64,000 nt of DNA from Lycium barbarum (Eukaryota; Streptophyta; Magnoliopsida; Solanales; Solanaceae): contig NC_083341.1 in the NCBI RefSeq assembly GCF_019175385.1, forward strand, positions 16,376,203 through 16,440,202, written 5' to 3'. Made by a program: the position numbers and the translations under genes. Of this stretch, positions 45,691 through 57,434 are shown in pieces; the stretch's first letter is position 1; every line of letters begins with the position of its first letter. The notes under the pieces were generated by a model. That model searched no databases. It was not told the origin of the DNA and saw nothing but the letters and a program-made list of their open reading frames with translations.

Positions 45691-47418
45691 TTGACAACGG
45701 AGCAGAAGGGGTCAGACCCGGGGTATGAAGAGGATGATTTCGGTGTACCCAGATCATTCGTCTTGCCGGATGACTCGGATGCAACAAAGTCTACAGTAAA
45801 GAAGCTGGAGCAAGTCATCTTGTTTGAATATCTACCGGATGGAAAGGTATACCTGGGCACGAGGTTAACCTCGGAGCTCAGGAACAAGTTAATTAAGTTT
45901 CTTCAAGCTAATGTCGATTGTTTCACATGGTCCCATATAGATATGACAGGTGTGCCACCGGAAGTGACGACTCAAAAACTCAGCCTTGACGGGAGATTTC
46001 CCCTGGTAAAGCAGAAGAGGAGGCCTATGGCAGAGCCGAAGCATGCCTTCGTAAAGGATGAGGTAACAAAGCTTTTGAAAATAGGCTCTATTCGGGAGGT
46101 AAAATACCCGGACTGGCTAGCCAACGTAGTGGTAGTGCCGAAAAAAGGTAATAAATTTAGAATGTGCGTTGATTATAAGGATTTAAACAAAGCATGCCCG
46201 AAGGATTCATTTCTGATGCCTCACATCGATAGAATGATCGATGTGATGGCCGGGCATGAGATGTTGAGTTTTCTCGACACTTACTCCGGGTATAATCAAA
46301 TCCAGATGCACCCGGAGGATCAAGAGAAAACGTCCTTTATTACCCGGTACGGGACTTATTGTTACAATGTCATGCCCTTCGGATTAAAAAATGCCGGTGC
46401 AACTTACCAACGCCTAGTTAATGGGATGTTCGAAGAACAGATAGGGAAAGCAATGGAAGTTTATATTGATGACATGGTAGTCAAGTCCCTGGAAATAGAG
46501 GACCATTTAAAACATTTGCAGGAAACTTTCGATGTACTCCGTAAATACAACATGAAGCTTAACCCGGAGAAATGTGCCTTCGGTGTCCGGTCGTGCAAGT
46601 TCTTGGGTTTCATGGTGTCCAACAGGGGAATTGAAATTAACCCGAACAAGATCAAAGCCATCGAGGATATTGAGGTGGTAAACAACGTCAAAGGAGTGCA
46701 AAGGCTCACCGGAAGGATAGCAGCGCTGAGTCGGTTCATATCGAGATCCTCGGATAAAAGTCACCGTTTCTTCTCCTTATTAAGGAAGAAGAATGACTTC
46801 GTTTGGACACCGGAATGTCAAAGAGCCTTGCAGGAATTGAAAAGGTACTTCTCCAGCCCGCCTCTGGTGCACACACCGAAGGCGGATGAGCAGTTATTTC
46901 TCTACCTTGCCGTATCCGAGGTAGCGGTAAGTGGTGTTTTGGTCCGAGAAGAATCAGGTACGCAATTCCCTATATATTATGTGAGTAGAACTTTAGGGGA
47001 TGCGGAGACCCGTTATCCCCACCTCGAAAAGTTGGCATTAGCATTGGTAAGTGCTTCAAGAAAGCTCAAACCTTACTTTCAATGCTATCCGATATGCGTA
47101 GTAACTACGTATCCTCTAAAGAACGTCATGCATAAACCGAAATTGTCGGGTAGACTGGCCAAATGGGCCGTAGAAATAAGCGGATATGATATCGAATATA
47201 AACCCCGGACGACCATTAAGTCCCATATCTTGGCAGAGTTTACCCCGGCAATGATCCCCGAGGTTGAGAAAGAACTTCTGCTAACCTCGGGGAAGGCTTC
47301 GGGTATTTGGACTTTACACACGGACGGGGCCTCGAACCTCAAAGGTTCCGGGCTAGGCATCGTCCTTAAAACCCCCGCTGGGATGCCATTAGACAGTCAA
47401 TTAGAACTATTAAATTGA
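45691..47418 (+). pseudogene. Reverse transcriptase with RNase H, start of the second RNase H
   Basis: The longest intact frame of the element, 575 codons. RT shows EVKYPDWLANVVVVPKKGNK, FRMCVDYKDLNKACPKDSF, the catalytic Asp in SFLDTYSGYNQIQM, MPFGLKNAGATYQRLVN and the active site YIDD at residues 258-261 (46462-46473). The thumb reads KCAFGVRSCKFLGFMVS. The RT-linked RNase H follows (FSSPPLVHTPKADEQLFLYL, YYVSRTLGDAETRYPHLEKL). From residue 540 the archaeal-type RNase H that marks the Tat lineage begins with WTLHTDGASNLKGSGLG. A one-base shift near 47380 ends the frame. Confidence 0.92.
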
Positions 47419-47764
47419 CTAACAATGAAGCCGAGTATGAGGCTATGATTGCAGGTTTGTAATTAGCTTGGAATATGGGGGCCGAAGTAATTGAAGCAAA
47501 ATAGGACTCCCTGTTGGTCGCTAACCAAATAAATGGCGTATTTGAGGTTAAGGATGAACGAATGCAAAGGTATCTGGAGAAAATCCAAGTGATACTACAC
47601 CGGTTTAAAGAGTGGACCATGCAACATATACCTAGGGAGCAGAGCAGCGAAGCCGACGCATTGGCCAATTTGGGCTCTTCAATCGATGGGGAAGAAATCA
47701 ACCCCAACACTATAGTACAGTTGACGAATTCGGCGGTAGAAAACGGGAATACTGAAATGAACAT
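47419..47764 (+). pseudogene. Second RNase H, C-terminal part, of the gypsy element
   Basis: Continues in other frames as TNNEAEYEAMIAGL, a stop (TAA for Gln or Glu), LAWNMGAEVIEAK, a stop, DSLLVANQINGVFEV, QVILHRFKEWTMQHIPREQS and EADALANLGSSIDG. The last is the usual closing segment of this RNase H. The frame is then cut at AAC-AT (47760-47764) by the solo LTR and continues at 51220. Confidence 0.85.
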
Positions 47765-50700
47765 TGTTGACACCTAATTTTGGCTCGCCGTGCTTGAAAT
47801 TAACGTTTTGGGTGGTCCTGATTCGTTAAAGAGCACGAAATAGCTTTTTTTTTACACATTTTTACATTTTTCGACAATTTATTGATGATTATCCTTATTT
47901 TAGGAATTTTATCAATTTATTGTCATTTTTAAGAATCATTATTTTTGCACATGTACAGCGTAATACTACCATTTTGTACAATTAATAATTATCTCTTTAT
48001 TTTATAGCAGTACATTTTTATATCTTATACATTAATATTTATATTTTTATACTTACATTATTATTTATACATGTATTAATTAACTATATTTTAGTATAGT
48101 CCGTCAGTGCAGAGAAAATTGGAGCAATTAATTTTTAAACGCAGAGCAAAAATTCGATCAAGTCAAGGTCTCGTCACCTTTTAAAAAAAAGTTGACATTT
48201 AAGGTGATGGGTTGGGTTCTTGATCCATTGATTAATAGATTTTTATACATTGGTTAAAAGGGTGAAATCCCCATTGGACAATAACCCAAAGATTAAAATG
48301 AGTATTGAGGGGACAACAGGGTATGGCTTTATATTTTTTGGACAATAAAATGGGTCATTTTATTTTATAAAAGAAGTTGGGGGGTTTAATGTTATTTTTT
48401 CATCTTTTGTCTTCATTTACACACACACAACACACAAAATTTCAGATTTTTTGCCTTCTTCCTAAAAAAAAACCCTAAACATTTTCTTTCTCCCCCCACT
48501 TCTCTCTTGGCCGCCGCCCATCACTACGCCGGAGCTCCGAGCTCCGGTGAACCCCAACAACAGCCACCACACCACCACGCCGCCCTTTCCCCATTTTTCC
48601 CTTTCGACCACCACCCTCACTGCCACTGCCTTCACCTCCAACCATAGCTACGAACCACCAGCCCACAACACCACCATTTTCATCTCCTCCACAACCCCCA
48701 CTGCCCGCTCCGACGAGCACACGAGACCGGAGCAGCCAATAACAGCCACCACCGCAACACCCCTGTCCCTTTGTTTTCCACCAACAACCACAAAACCATC
48801 CCTTTTTCCTCCGTTCTCACCAACCCAGTGACGCCCAAACGCCACCACCAACGCACAAACCCATCCCCTTTCCTTTCTTCCCCGCTTCTCTGTTTCATCT
48901 CCCTCTGCTCCACCTCAATTATTTCTCCTCATATTTTCATTTTTGTGTTTATGATTTTTGAAAGTTCCACCGGAAAACGTGCAACTCTGATCGGAATCAA
49001 GACACGCTGTTCATTCCATGCATTTTGTATATATGTGTTTGTGTTTTTATGTTTTTTTTCTCCACTGATTTACACCGGAAAATGACATGGCTGGGCACAG
49101 ACTCAGATCTGATCGGGAAACTCCATTAACAACAATATATTGAGCTCCATTTATCTTCTTGACTGATTTTGTTTTTTCTTGTTTTTTTTTGTTCGACATT
49201 AACTGTTGATGTTTCATGTTACTATTGTGTATGGTTTATGGTCATATTCATTGGTTTTTTTTTTCTGGCGTTAATGGGTGTCATTTTCTTCAGTTTTACC
49301 ATTGTTTGCTTCTGTTGTTCTCTAGCGCCATTACCACAGCTATTTATTTTCAATTTTTGTTGCTGCCTTTTCTTATTTTTTCTATTTGTTATCACGTTCT
49401 AGGATATGCTACTGTCTTTGTTTTGTTTTGCTATTTCATTAGCACCACTGCTGCTCCTCCGCTTTACGATTTTAGATGGTATTTTGTTTACATTTATTTT
49501 GATAGTATCATGTTGGTTTTGTGCCCGGAAAATACTACTCCGGTGGCCATTGGCATTGTGTTTAATCTTTCTCAGCTGACTAGCTACGAGCTCGCTGCCC
49601 GCCAATGTTGTTGACATTGTTGCTCCTTTTATCGCTTTTGTTAAAATAATTTGGGCGAATACTAAATCCAAATGGCCGATGAAGAAATTTCCGTTGATTT
49701 CCAAAGTCTCCCATGTACAAAAGACGGGTTTTTTATTTTAAGTTTATTCGTTATTTCTTTAATTCATTCGATAGTTATTCATTCTCTTACTAACACTTTT
49801 ACTAAGTGTTTATACAGGTACCTGGAGATACATCCCGAAGACGACACTCGGAAGGAACCCAAAGACTTCATCGAATCAATGTTTGTATTTACTTTCCGCA
49901 TTTTTTATAACTGTACAAAACATAAACTCATAGTATAGTGGAAACTTTATTTTTGGAATGACGGGTTGATATATTTATTTACTTGTCGCCTTGTTTGTTA
50001 AACTTAAAATTGTCATTCGTTTTAGGCAAGACTTAGGCCGTCAATACTTTCATAACTAGGTAAAATTGACTTGGTATAAATACTTTGTTAAATAAATTCA
50101 CACTTTTGACGATTAGGCAAAAATACTAGTCCATCCTTTATTTTATATTCTTTATACACTCTTAATACAACTTACATTTTATATTGTTTCATGTACACAA
50201 ATACATATTTTAATTAAGTTAAATCCACATTTTGACGCTAGGAAAATATTGAGTCGTCCATTTACAAATCTTTTATTCTTTAGAGGCACTACACATTTTC
50301 ACTCATTTTTTATCCAAAATTCCTTATACTTATTTTTTACCAATACTTTTTACAATTATTTTGTTCCTTATTCTTTTGATAGGATATGCATTAAACAAAC
50401 ACTCTTTTTAACTAAACGGTAGAAACAAGTCAAATAAACTTCACTTTTCTGAATAATTTCGTTATATAAAATCTTTACACCAATGAATATTCGTAAATTA
50501 TTTTTACATTCTTTATGCACTAATATACCTAGTTATACAATTCTTTATACATTTTAGGTTTGACGTACACTCTTTTACACTTGAAATATGTTCTTTATAT
50601 GTTTAATATACATACATTCTTTTAATATACATAGACGCACATTCTTTATATCCTTGATATATTTATTTTTACAGAGTCTTACATTTTTTTATATTTTTAA

Positions 50701-51219
50701 TATAGTTATACATTCTTTACACTAACATATATATACACTCTTTGTACTAACAAATATACTTTTATACTTACGAGGTACATTCTCTTTATACTCTTTTATA
50801 TATTCTTTTTTACTATACATTCTTTATGAATACTTGATATAAATACATTTTTATACACTGTATATACTTAGTATATTATCACCTACTGTAGCTTTTCATG
50901 AAGACATAACATTTTGAAAACAGATAATAATAATGATAAACAGATAGATAATCACCCTCTAGTGTTCAGTTAAACTAAGTCTAAGGACTGTCTTCGGGCA
51001 GGCTCTGAGGGATGCTTAATACCTTCCCCTCGAGGTAAATAAAACCCTTATCTAGAATCTTATAGATTTCGTGGACTAAAAATGGAGTAGACACACAAAT
51101 ACAAATAGGTTTCCTATTTTTCCTTAAAAATTAGGTGGCGACTCTAACCCTTTTAAAACCAGTTAGAAGAACCGGGAAGTTGCAAACTATCTTGGACCCG
51201 TTCAAAATAGGGCGTAACA
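47765..51219 (+). mobile_element. Solo LTR 1 of a long-LTR element family, inserted in the gypsy pol
   Basis: 3455 bp from TGTTGACACCTAATTTTGGC to AAAATAGGGCGTAACA. The flanking 5-mers are AACAT (47760-47764) and AACAC (51220-51224), a duplication with one later change. Joining the host sequence at one copy restores the integrase frame. Within it, a leader-like block (48420-48960) is rich in CCACC/AACCC and precedes T-rich sequence. TATA-like TTTATAAAAGAAG is at about 48365. Proline/serine- and glycine-rich ORFs on both strands at 48475-49085 are compositional. The end TTAGGTGGCGACTC (51132) matches solo LTR 2 and the LTR at 60882. Confidence 0.85.
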
Positions 51220-51568
51220 AACACGATGGGTCTAACTTGGGATTGACGCAACAAATACATCGACTACTTGCAAGATGGAAAGCTCCCGAGTGACCCAAAA
51301 GAATCACGGTCACTAAGGACAAAAGCAGCACGGTTCTACTTAATAGACGGCCAATTGTATCGACGGTCTTTATTTGGGCCCCTGGCCAAATGTTTGGGTC
51401 CCGGAGAAACCGACTATGTGATGAGAGAAGTCCACGAGGGGACCTGCGGTAATCACTCCGGTGCAGAAGCTTTAGTTCGAAAAATTATCAGAGCCGGTTA
51501 TTACTGGAACCGGATGGACGAAGATTCGAAGAATTTTATCTGGAAATGTGATAGATGTCAAAGGCATG
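51220..51568 (+). pseudogene. Integrase N-terminal part of the gypsy element, between two solo LTRs
   Basis: Reads NTMGLTWD, an in-frame TGA, then RNKYIDYLQDGKLPSDP and FYLIDGQLYRRSLFGPLAKC, followed by the HHCC zinc finger: the H and C of REVHEGTCGNHSGAEAL, RAGYYWNRMDEDSKNF and CDRCQRH. It stops at codon CAT-G where solo LTR 2 is inserted. The next codons are at 55360. Confidence 0.9.
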
Positions 51569-54500
51569 TGTTGACACCCAATTTTGTCCCTTCCTTATTT
51601 AATTTTTATTTACTCGGGATTCTAAATTTACTGCCGAGCTAAATACTCTATTTTCACTATTCTATTTTTTACTTCACTACTATTATTTTCGCTACTTTTA
51701 TTTTCAATATTACTATTATTACTTTATCACAAATTTTAAATGGTTCGCCATCGTTTCATTTTAGGATTTATACTCGTTAAATTAATTTTACTTTGTTAAA
51801 TCCTTTACTTTCTATATACTAATTACTATTTATCTTCACATAATATATATTGTACTAGTTGTCAAATTAGAAGCCCACAAATAATTGAAACAAAGAAAGA
51901 AGAACTCATTTTCGGACCAACAAACGGACCAGCCCACATTATTCCCCTACCCAAAACAATTCAGCCCACACTTAAAATTCAACTCAGCCCCCATGTTAAT
52001 TTCGGACCAGCCCACTATTTTAATCCAATACCCGGTCCAGCCCAATACCCGACCCGACCCAGCTATTCTTTTAACAAAAATGAAACCCTAGGGTTTCATT
52101 TTTTTTCTCCATCCGCCTCCCTCCCTTCTCCTACGTCCTCCTCTCTCTCTTTCTCTTCTCCTTCTCTTTCTCCTTTCTCCCTCCTTCGTCTCTCTCCCAC
52201 GTTCTCTGCCACCTCCACCTCTCCTTGTCCCCCCACGCCTGTCCCCACTCCTCTCTCTCATACCCTCCTTCTCCCCTCTTCAACGATGTGGTCAACGTAA
52301 AGGGCCAAAAAGAAATACTTCTGAAATTTCTGAAAAAGGAGATCAATTTTAAAGATTTGATTCGGGTTTTCAAACGGGTATTTCACAAAAATCCCGCCCA
52401 ATTTTGAGCCCAGCAAAATCCTAGATGCTGTGTTATAAATATCGTTCAGGTCATTTTAGAAGAAGAGAGCTTTTTCAGCCGCCTAAACACCTCCTAAACA
52501 TTTACACTTTACAGTCACTACATCTGGAAAAAAAAACAGCATTGCTAATAACAATCCTTACTCTAGCATTTTCATTCAATTCGTCCGAAAGTGAAATACG
52601 GAACTTTAGTTCCTTAAAGCCCTCAATACTTTCAGTCAACTTTATTTGGCTCGAAGTTCGGATCTATCAATACGAGGGAGTAGATTCGAGACCCGAAGCC
52701 TCGTTCACTGCGCCTATAAAAGGTCGGTAAACCATTTCTTCTTTCTTTATTTTTGGTATTTTTGCGGGTTTAGTTTAATTTGTGTTTGTGTGTTGTTTGA
52801 CATCTAAGTTAATTGCTGCTTAGTTTGGGCGCACTATTTAGTAAGATATAGAATGTGGCTATATGCTCTGTTTGGTTAGTTTAGTCGTATGTTATTAGTA
52901 CGTTTGTACGCGAATAGATAAGCCAAAAGTAGTTTCTTAGTTTATACCATGTTCAGTGTTAGTTTAGTTTCGGTTTTAATAATGTCAGTAATTATCCCTC
53001 ATCCTTCTCTGTCTGTAGTTTGGTTGTGATGTTGTTAGTATTTTCAGTTCTGTTTCCGTGTTATTATTTTCGATGTTATGTCGGTATCATTGTGCCATTT
53101 TTTCGGTTCCGTTCTGTCCTGTTATTTAGAGAATTTAATTTTATGTTCCTTGTGTGATTAGTTTTGTCCTGTTTCAGTGATCTTTGGTTCTATTGCCATA
53201 CAAAATCCCTATCTGTATTGTTGTTCTTATAGTTCGTTATTGCTAGGATGAATCTCCATGTAATATTAAACACGTTATTTGCATTGTGTTGCTTCCCTTT
53301 TTCTCAATATAATTCTGTATATATGTGTGCACATGTTAAGTGCTACGCATATCTATTGAAGTTTATTTCCTGTTCCCAATTTGAAGTGTTTGACTGAAAC
53401 CTGATCTGTGTATGGCTTTTCTAGTAAATTTTTCTTTTCTCAGTGAGCTTGGTATGAGTTGTTTAGTGTTGGGTTGCTAGATTATGCATAAGATCCATGT
53501 TTCATGTTTGACATCGTAATGGAGTGTACCTCCCACTTTTTTAAGATTTAGTTACCTTGATCTCATTTTACATACTAGTCCCTTTTTTATAAATGTTTTG
53601 GTCAAGTATTTGATTAGGCTCATCTGTTTCTTTCTTTCTAAAAATTACTTACGCATTGATTCAAGTTTACTGGCTGGTTCAAAAATACTCCATCCTTTCC
53701 TCTATGTTTAATTAATCTAATTTCTCTACAAAGATTAAGCTCAAAATAGTTAATAATTCACTATTTTTTCTCCAAGTTGAATTCGTACACTTAACACCTT
53801 CTGTTCTTTCCTTGGTAAATATGTATGTGAAGCATGAGTGTTATGGTTTTGTTTGGTTTCGTAAGAATAGGATTATATTACCTTGCGTTTAGTTTTGCAA
53901 CAGTTTCCACAACCCCGCATGCCTAAAAAATTGTTAAAATGATTGTTTGGTTTCTTTCCAAAATGAGGCCATTCATTTTCATGTTAAGATGTCCGAGTAA
54001 TGCTCGGGCTACTTTAAATAGGAGTTTATAATTGGAAATCAATACTGCATATTAACATGAATTCGTTTAGGCATGTGCAAAAATATATAGCAGTTCACAA
54101 GCAATGTTTCAAGAAATATCATAGACACCAGTACAAGATATGTTATTATTTTGATACATGAATTTTTCTAACCCCTCTGTGGCTATGAGTTAAAATCGTT
54201 CTTTGTGCAATATAAGCCTAGACTTTACTGGAAATAAGCAACTCTGTGTAAGCTTGTATAATGGAGGTCATTTATTAGGCTTCTGGAAATTATTTTGAAC
54301 GCATGAAGCATTAATATGTGCTTGTCATTCAGTTTTGCTTGTTCTATTTATTGGGACTAAGTAGATTCTAATCTTTATCTTTTTTTTCGCATGTACACTT
54401 TGGGAGCAAATGAAGTCATAAATCACAACTCTCTCAAAACGGAGTTTCAAAAATGAAACTTGGCATTAATACATTACCCGTGCATGGAGTCGACACATGT

Positions 54501-55359
54501 CCTTATTCCTTAATCTCATCCTACAACAAGAAAGCGATGAAATTCGCTTGAAGCCCGCCCATGGCCATTCCTTTTAAGATTTTTAACTTTTCACTCTTTT
54601 TATTATTTTGTTTGAATGTGTGTTGAATGATTTCTTGGGATGCGTGTTTGATATTTTTGATACCTGATATAATGACTTAAGCTTAGCATGCAACTACCTT
54701 TTAAATGTAGAATTGAATCAATCGAGTTTGCTAAAATTAAACCCAACTTCAAAACCATCCACATAACATAATTTTTTTCAAAAACATCCCAAATGATACA
54801 CTAATGTTAGATTATTTTGAGAAATAAAAAGGCAAGCTAGTTCTGTGGATAACTTCTTCACTTTAGCCCTTTTTCAACGCTTGAATTTGTTAAAACAAAT
54901 CTTACATAGTCTATATTGAACTATTAGTCTTTTGTAGGTCTTACTTTTAATAGCACTTAAAATATTCTTTTATACAAATAATTATTTTTCTACAAGTCCT
55001 ACTTTAAATAACATTCTTACAGGTCTATCTATAACTTTAGTCACATTTACAACGCTACGTTATTTTCTATAATACTATATTTACACTTAGCCTAACTAAT
55101 TATAAGTTCGGTCGGTTAACCATTGTTAATGGGTCTTAAAGGATGTCTAATACCTTCCCTTTAGACTAATTGAACCCTTACCTAGAATCTTATGTTTCGC
55201 AGACCTTAAACAGAGTTAACTTTAAATATAACTTTAATAAACTTCAGGTGTCCTAATTCACCATAAATAATTAGGTGGCGACTCCTTAAAATAAACAAAA
55301 AACAGGAATCTCCAATATGTCGTATTTCTAATTTAACCCGGTTAAAATGGGGTATGACA
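51569..55359 (+). mobile_element. Solo LTR 2 of the same long-LTR family, TSD GCATG
   Basis: 3791 bp from TGTTGACACCCAATTTTGTC to AAAATGGGGTATGACA, flanked by perfect GCATG (51564-51568 and 55360-55364). A TATA box CCTATAAAAGG is at 52713-52723, after a CT-rich block (52110-52270). Segments such as CAGCCCA repeats, AAACCCTAGGGTTTC and TTAGGTGGCGACTCC are shared with the LTR at 60882-61977, read on the minus strand. Removing it with one GCATG joins CQRH to APMIHQPGELLHSV in frame. Confidence 0.9.
52713..52723 (+). promoter_or_regulatory. TATA box in solo LTR 2
   Basis: GCCTATAAAAGGTCGG is a strong TATA motif. It supports the reading of this unit as an LTR with a promoter, about 1.15 kb from its start. 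Confidence 0.65.
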
Positions 55360-56275
55360 GCATGCCCCGATGATTCATCAGCCCGGGGAGTTGCTACATT
55401 CGGTGATGTCACCTTGGCCCTTCGTGAAATGGGGAATGGACATTGTTGGTCCTATGTCATGGGCACCAGGTAAGGCCCGTTTTATTTTGTTTATGACTGA
55501 CTATTTCTCCAAATGGATTGAAGCGCAGGCCTTCGAAAACATTATAGAAAAGGAGGTTATTGACTTCATATGGGACCACATTATTTGTCGTTTCTGTATC
55601 CCGGCCGAGATCACTGGTGATAACGGTCCTCAGTTCATTGGCAGCAAAGTCAATGATTTCCTCGAAGGGTTGAAGATCAAGAAAATTGTATCAACTCCGT
55701 ATCACCCAAGTGCAAACGGATAGGCAGAATCCACGAATAAAACAATAATTCAAAATCTAAGGAAAATACTTGAAACATCGAAGCATCACTGGAGGGAAAT
55801 GCTACCGGAGGTGTTGTAGGCATATAGAACCACATCGAAATCAAGCACGGGAGATACGCCTTTCTTGTTGGTCTACAGGTCCGAAGCCCTCATCCCCGTA
55901 GAAGTAGGTTAACCGAGTCTCCGATTCAGATACACCACTGATGAGTCAAACGAGGAGGCTGTGGCCATAAAACTCGACCTCACGAATGAACATTGCGAAA
56001 ACGCGTTGGTCCGTATTGCAGCCCAGAAATAGAGAATGAAAAGGTACTATAACCGGAGGGCCAATTTTCGACATTTCCAAGTAGGGGACTTGGTGCTTCG
56101 GAAAGTTACTTTGAACACCAAGAATCCTAACGATGGAAAGTTGGGTCCGAACTGGGAAGGGCCGTACAAGATAATCGGAGTAACGGGCAAAGGGTCGTAT
56201 TAGCTGGAATCCATGGACGGACAACGGTCGCGCAATAACTGGAATGTGGCTCATTTGAAGAGATACTATTGCTAA
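55360..56275 (+). pseudogene. Integrase core and C-terminus of the gypsy element
   Basis: Continues the zinc finger with APMIHQPGELLHSV, then the catalytic core: first Asp in WGMDIVGPM, second Asp in GDNGPQFIGS, and Glu in NG-stop-AES, where TAG replaces a codon two residues before the Glu. YRTTSKSSTGDTPF, RRANFRHFQVGDLVLRKV, GPNWEGPYKI and NNWNVAHLKRYYC-stop close the protein. In-frame stops at about 55722, 55816, 55910, 56029 and 56202 and no intact frame beyond 117 codons show it is dead. Confidence 0.9.
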
Positions 56276-57434
56276 GGTATGGACATCTATCCTTGAGTTT
56301 ATTTTTTGTTAATCGTTCCTTTTTTGCAAGAAGTCGAGTACCGGATGAAGTTAGATGCTAGGTCTGAAAACACGTGTTGCACCCTTTTCCTTAGTACGGT
56401 TTTGTCCCAAAATGGGTTTTCCGATAAGGTTTTTAACGAGGCAACAAGTACAAGGTGTTACTTGATAAAAACGTGGACAAGAGTTCAAATCCTCGGGGCT
56501 ATACCCTACGAGTGGGGACTTGATAGTTCTTACCCGATCATGTAGCTTGGATAAATACTTGGGGACTACTATGCCCACATCGAGGCTCACCCCGGTTAAT
56601 AGAAAACAAAGCAGCTCAACAAAGCGAGTGAACGCTGTTAGTGCAGTCCCGGAGAAGTCCTCGAAATTTTGTATTTCTCATCTTCGTTCAAAATCAGACC
56701 TTTTGTATTAGGTTTCGATGTAAGGACCAAATGATCAGAACGAATCGTGTCCACTTAGTAATTGATACGGCAAAAACAGAAGGAAACAGACGAAATTTTC
56801 ATATCATGTACTTGAAAATACTTGCAATATAAAGATCATTGAAAATTCAGATTATTGCATTTCGGATATGTCTTCTTGTTAAACACCCTACCCCGATGAT
56901 TACCACAGAAATTCGGCATCATTTTATCTGAATGCCCCATACCGGGGACTATAGTCGAAGTTCGACAAAGGCAACAAGGTCGCATTGAGCCAAGCAAAAA
57001 TCTTTTAACACCCTCGAATGGCGACTGCTATATAAAAAAATCGATAAGGCAGGGATTCAGGTGTCTGAACCTAATCTATAATAAGTAAGCTGCCGAAAAA
57101 CATCGATCATAAAATGCCTAACGTGATTCGGAGACGTCTGAATTCACAGAGTATAAATAAGTCCCACGGGCAAACCACTCGATCAAATCCTCAGACTAAA
57201 AGTACCGGATGAAGAAAAAAGCCAATATTCAAGCACAATCCGGAAAAATGACTCTAAACCTTTGCTTGTCCTTTAAACGGGATCGACGATTCAGGCAAAA
57301 GTCATAATAAGTATTCAGATAAAATGCACATTCCATATATGAAGGTTTTTTACATCTGAAATCTCTACGAAGTTAAAAAACAAAAACAAGCCAAAAAGGC
57401 AAAGGCAAAATAAAGGCTAAATGCAGGCCCTGGT
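56276..57434 (+). other. 3' untranslated region of the gypsy element between pol and the antisense gene
   Basis: No sense-strand coding similarity. GC content stays like the rest of the element, unlike the AT-rich host DNA, with scattered CGGGG and GGGGACT motifs. It ends where the antisense gene ends. Confidence 0.6.

Noticed and set aside
48475..49085. Proline/threonine-rich and glycine-rich ORFs on opposite strands
   Set aside because: They lie in the GC-skewed leader-like block of solo LTR 1. Composition, not conservation, keeps the frames open.
49169..49614. Hydrophobic, Phe/Cys-rich ORFs resembling membrane proteins
   Set aside because: T-rich sequence inside solo LTR 1 gives Phe, Leu and Cys codons by composition; two overlapping frames look equally good, so neither is credible.
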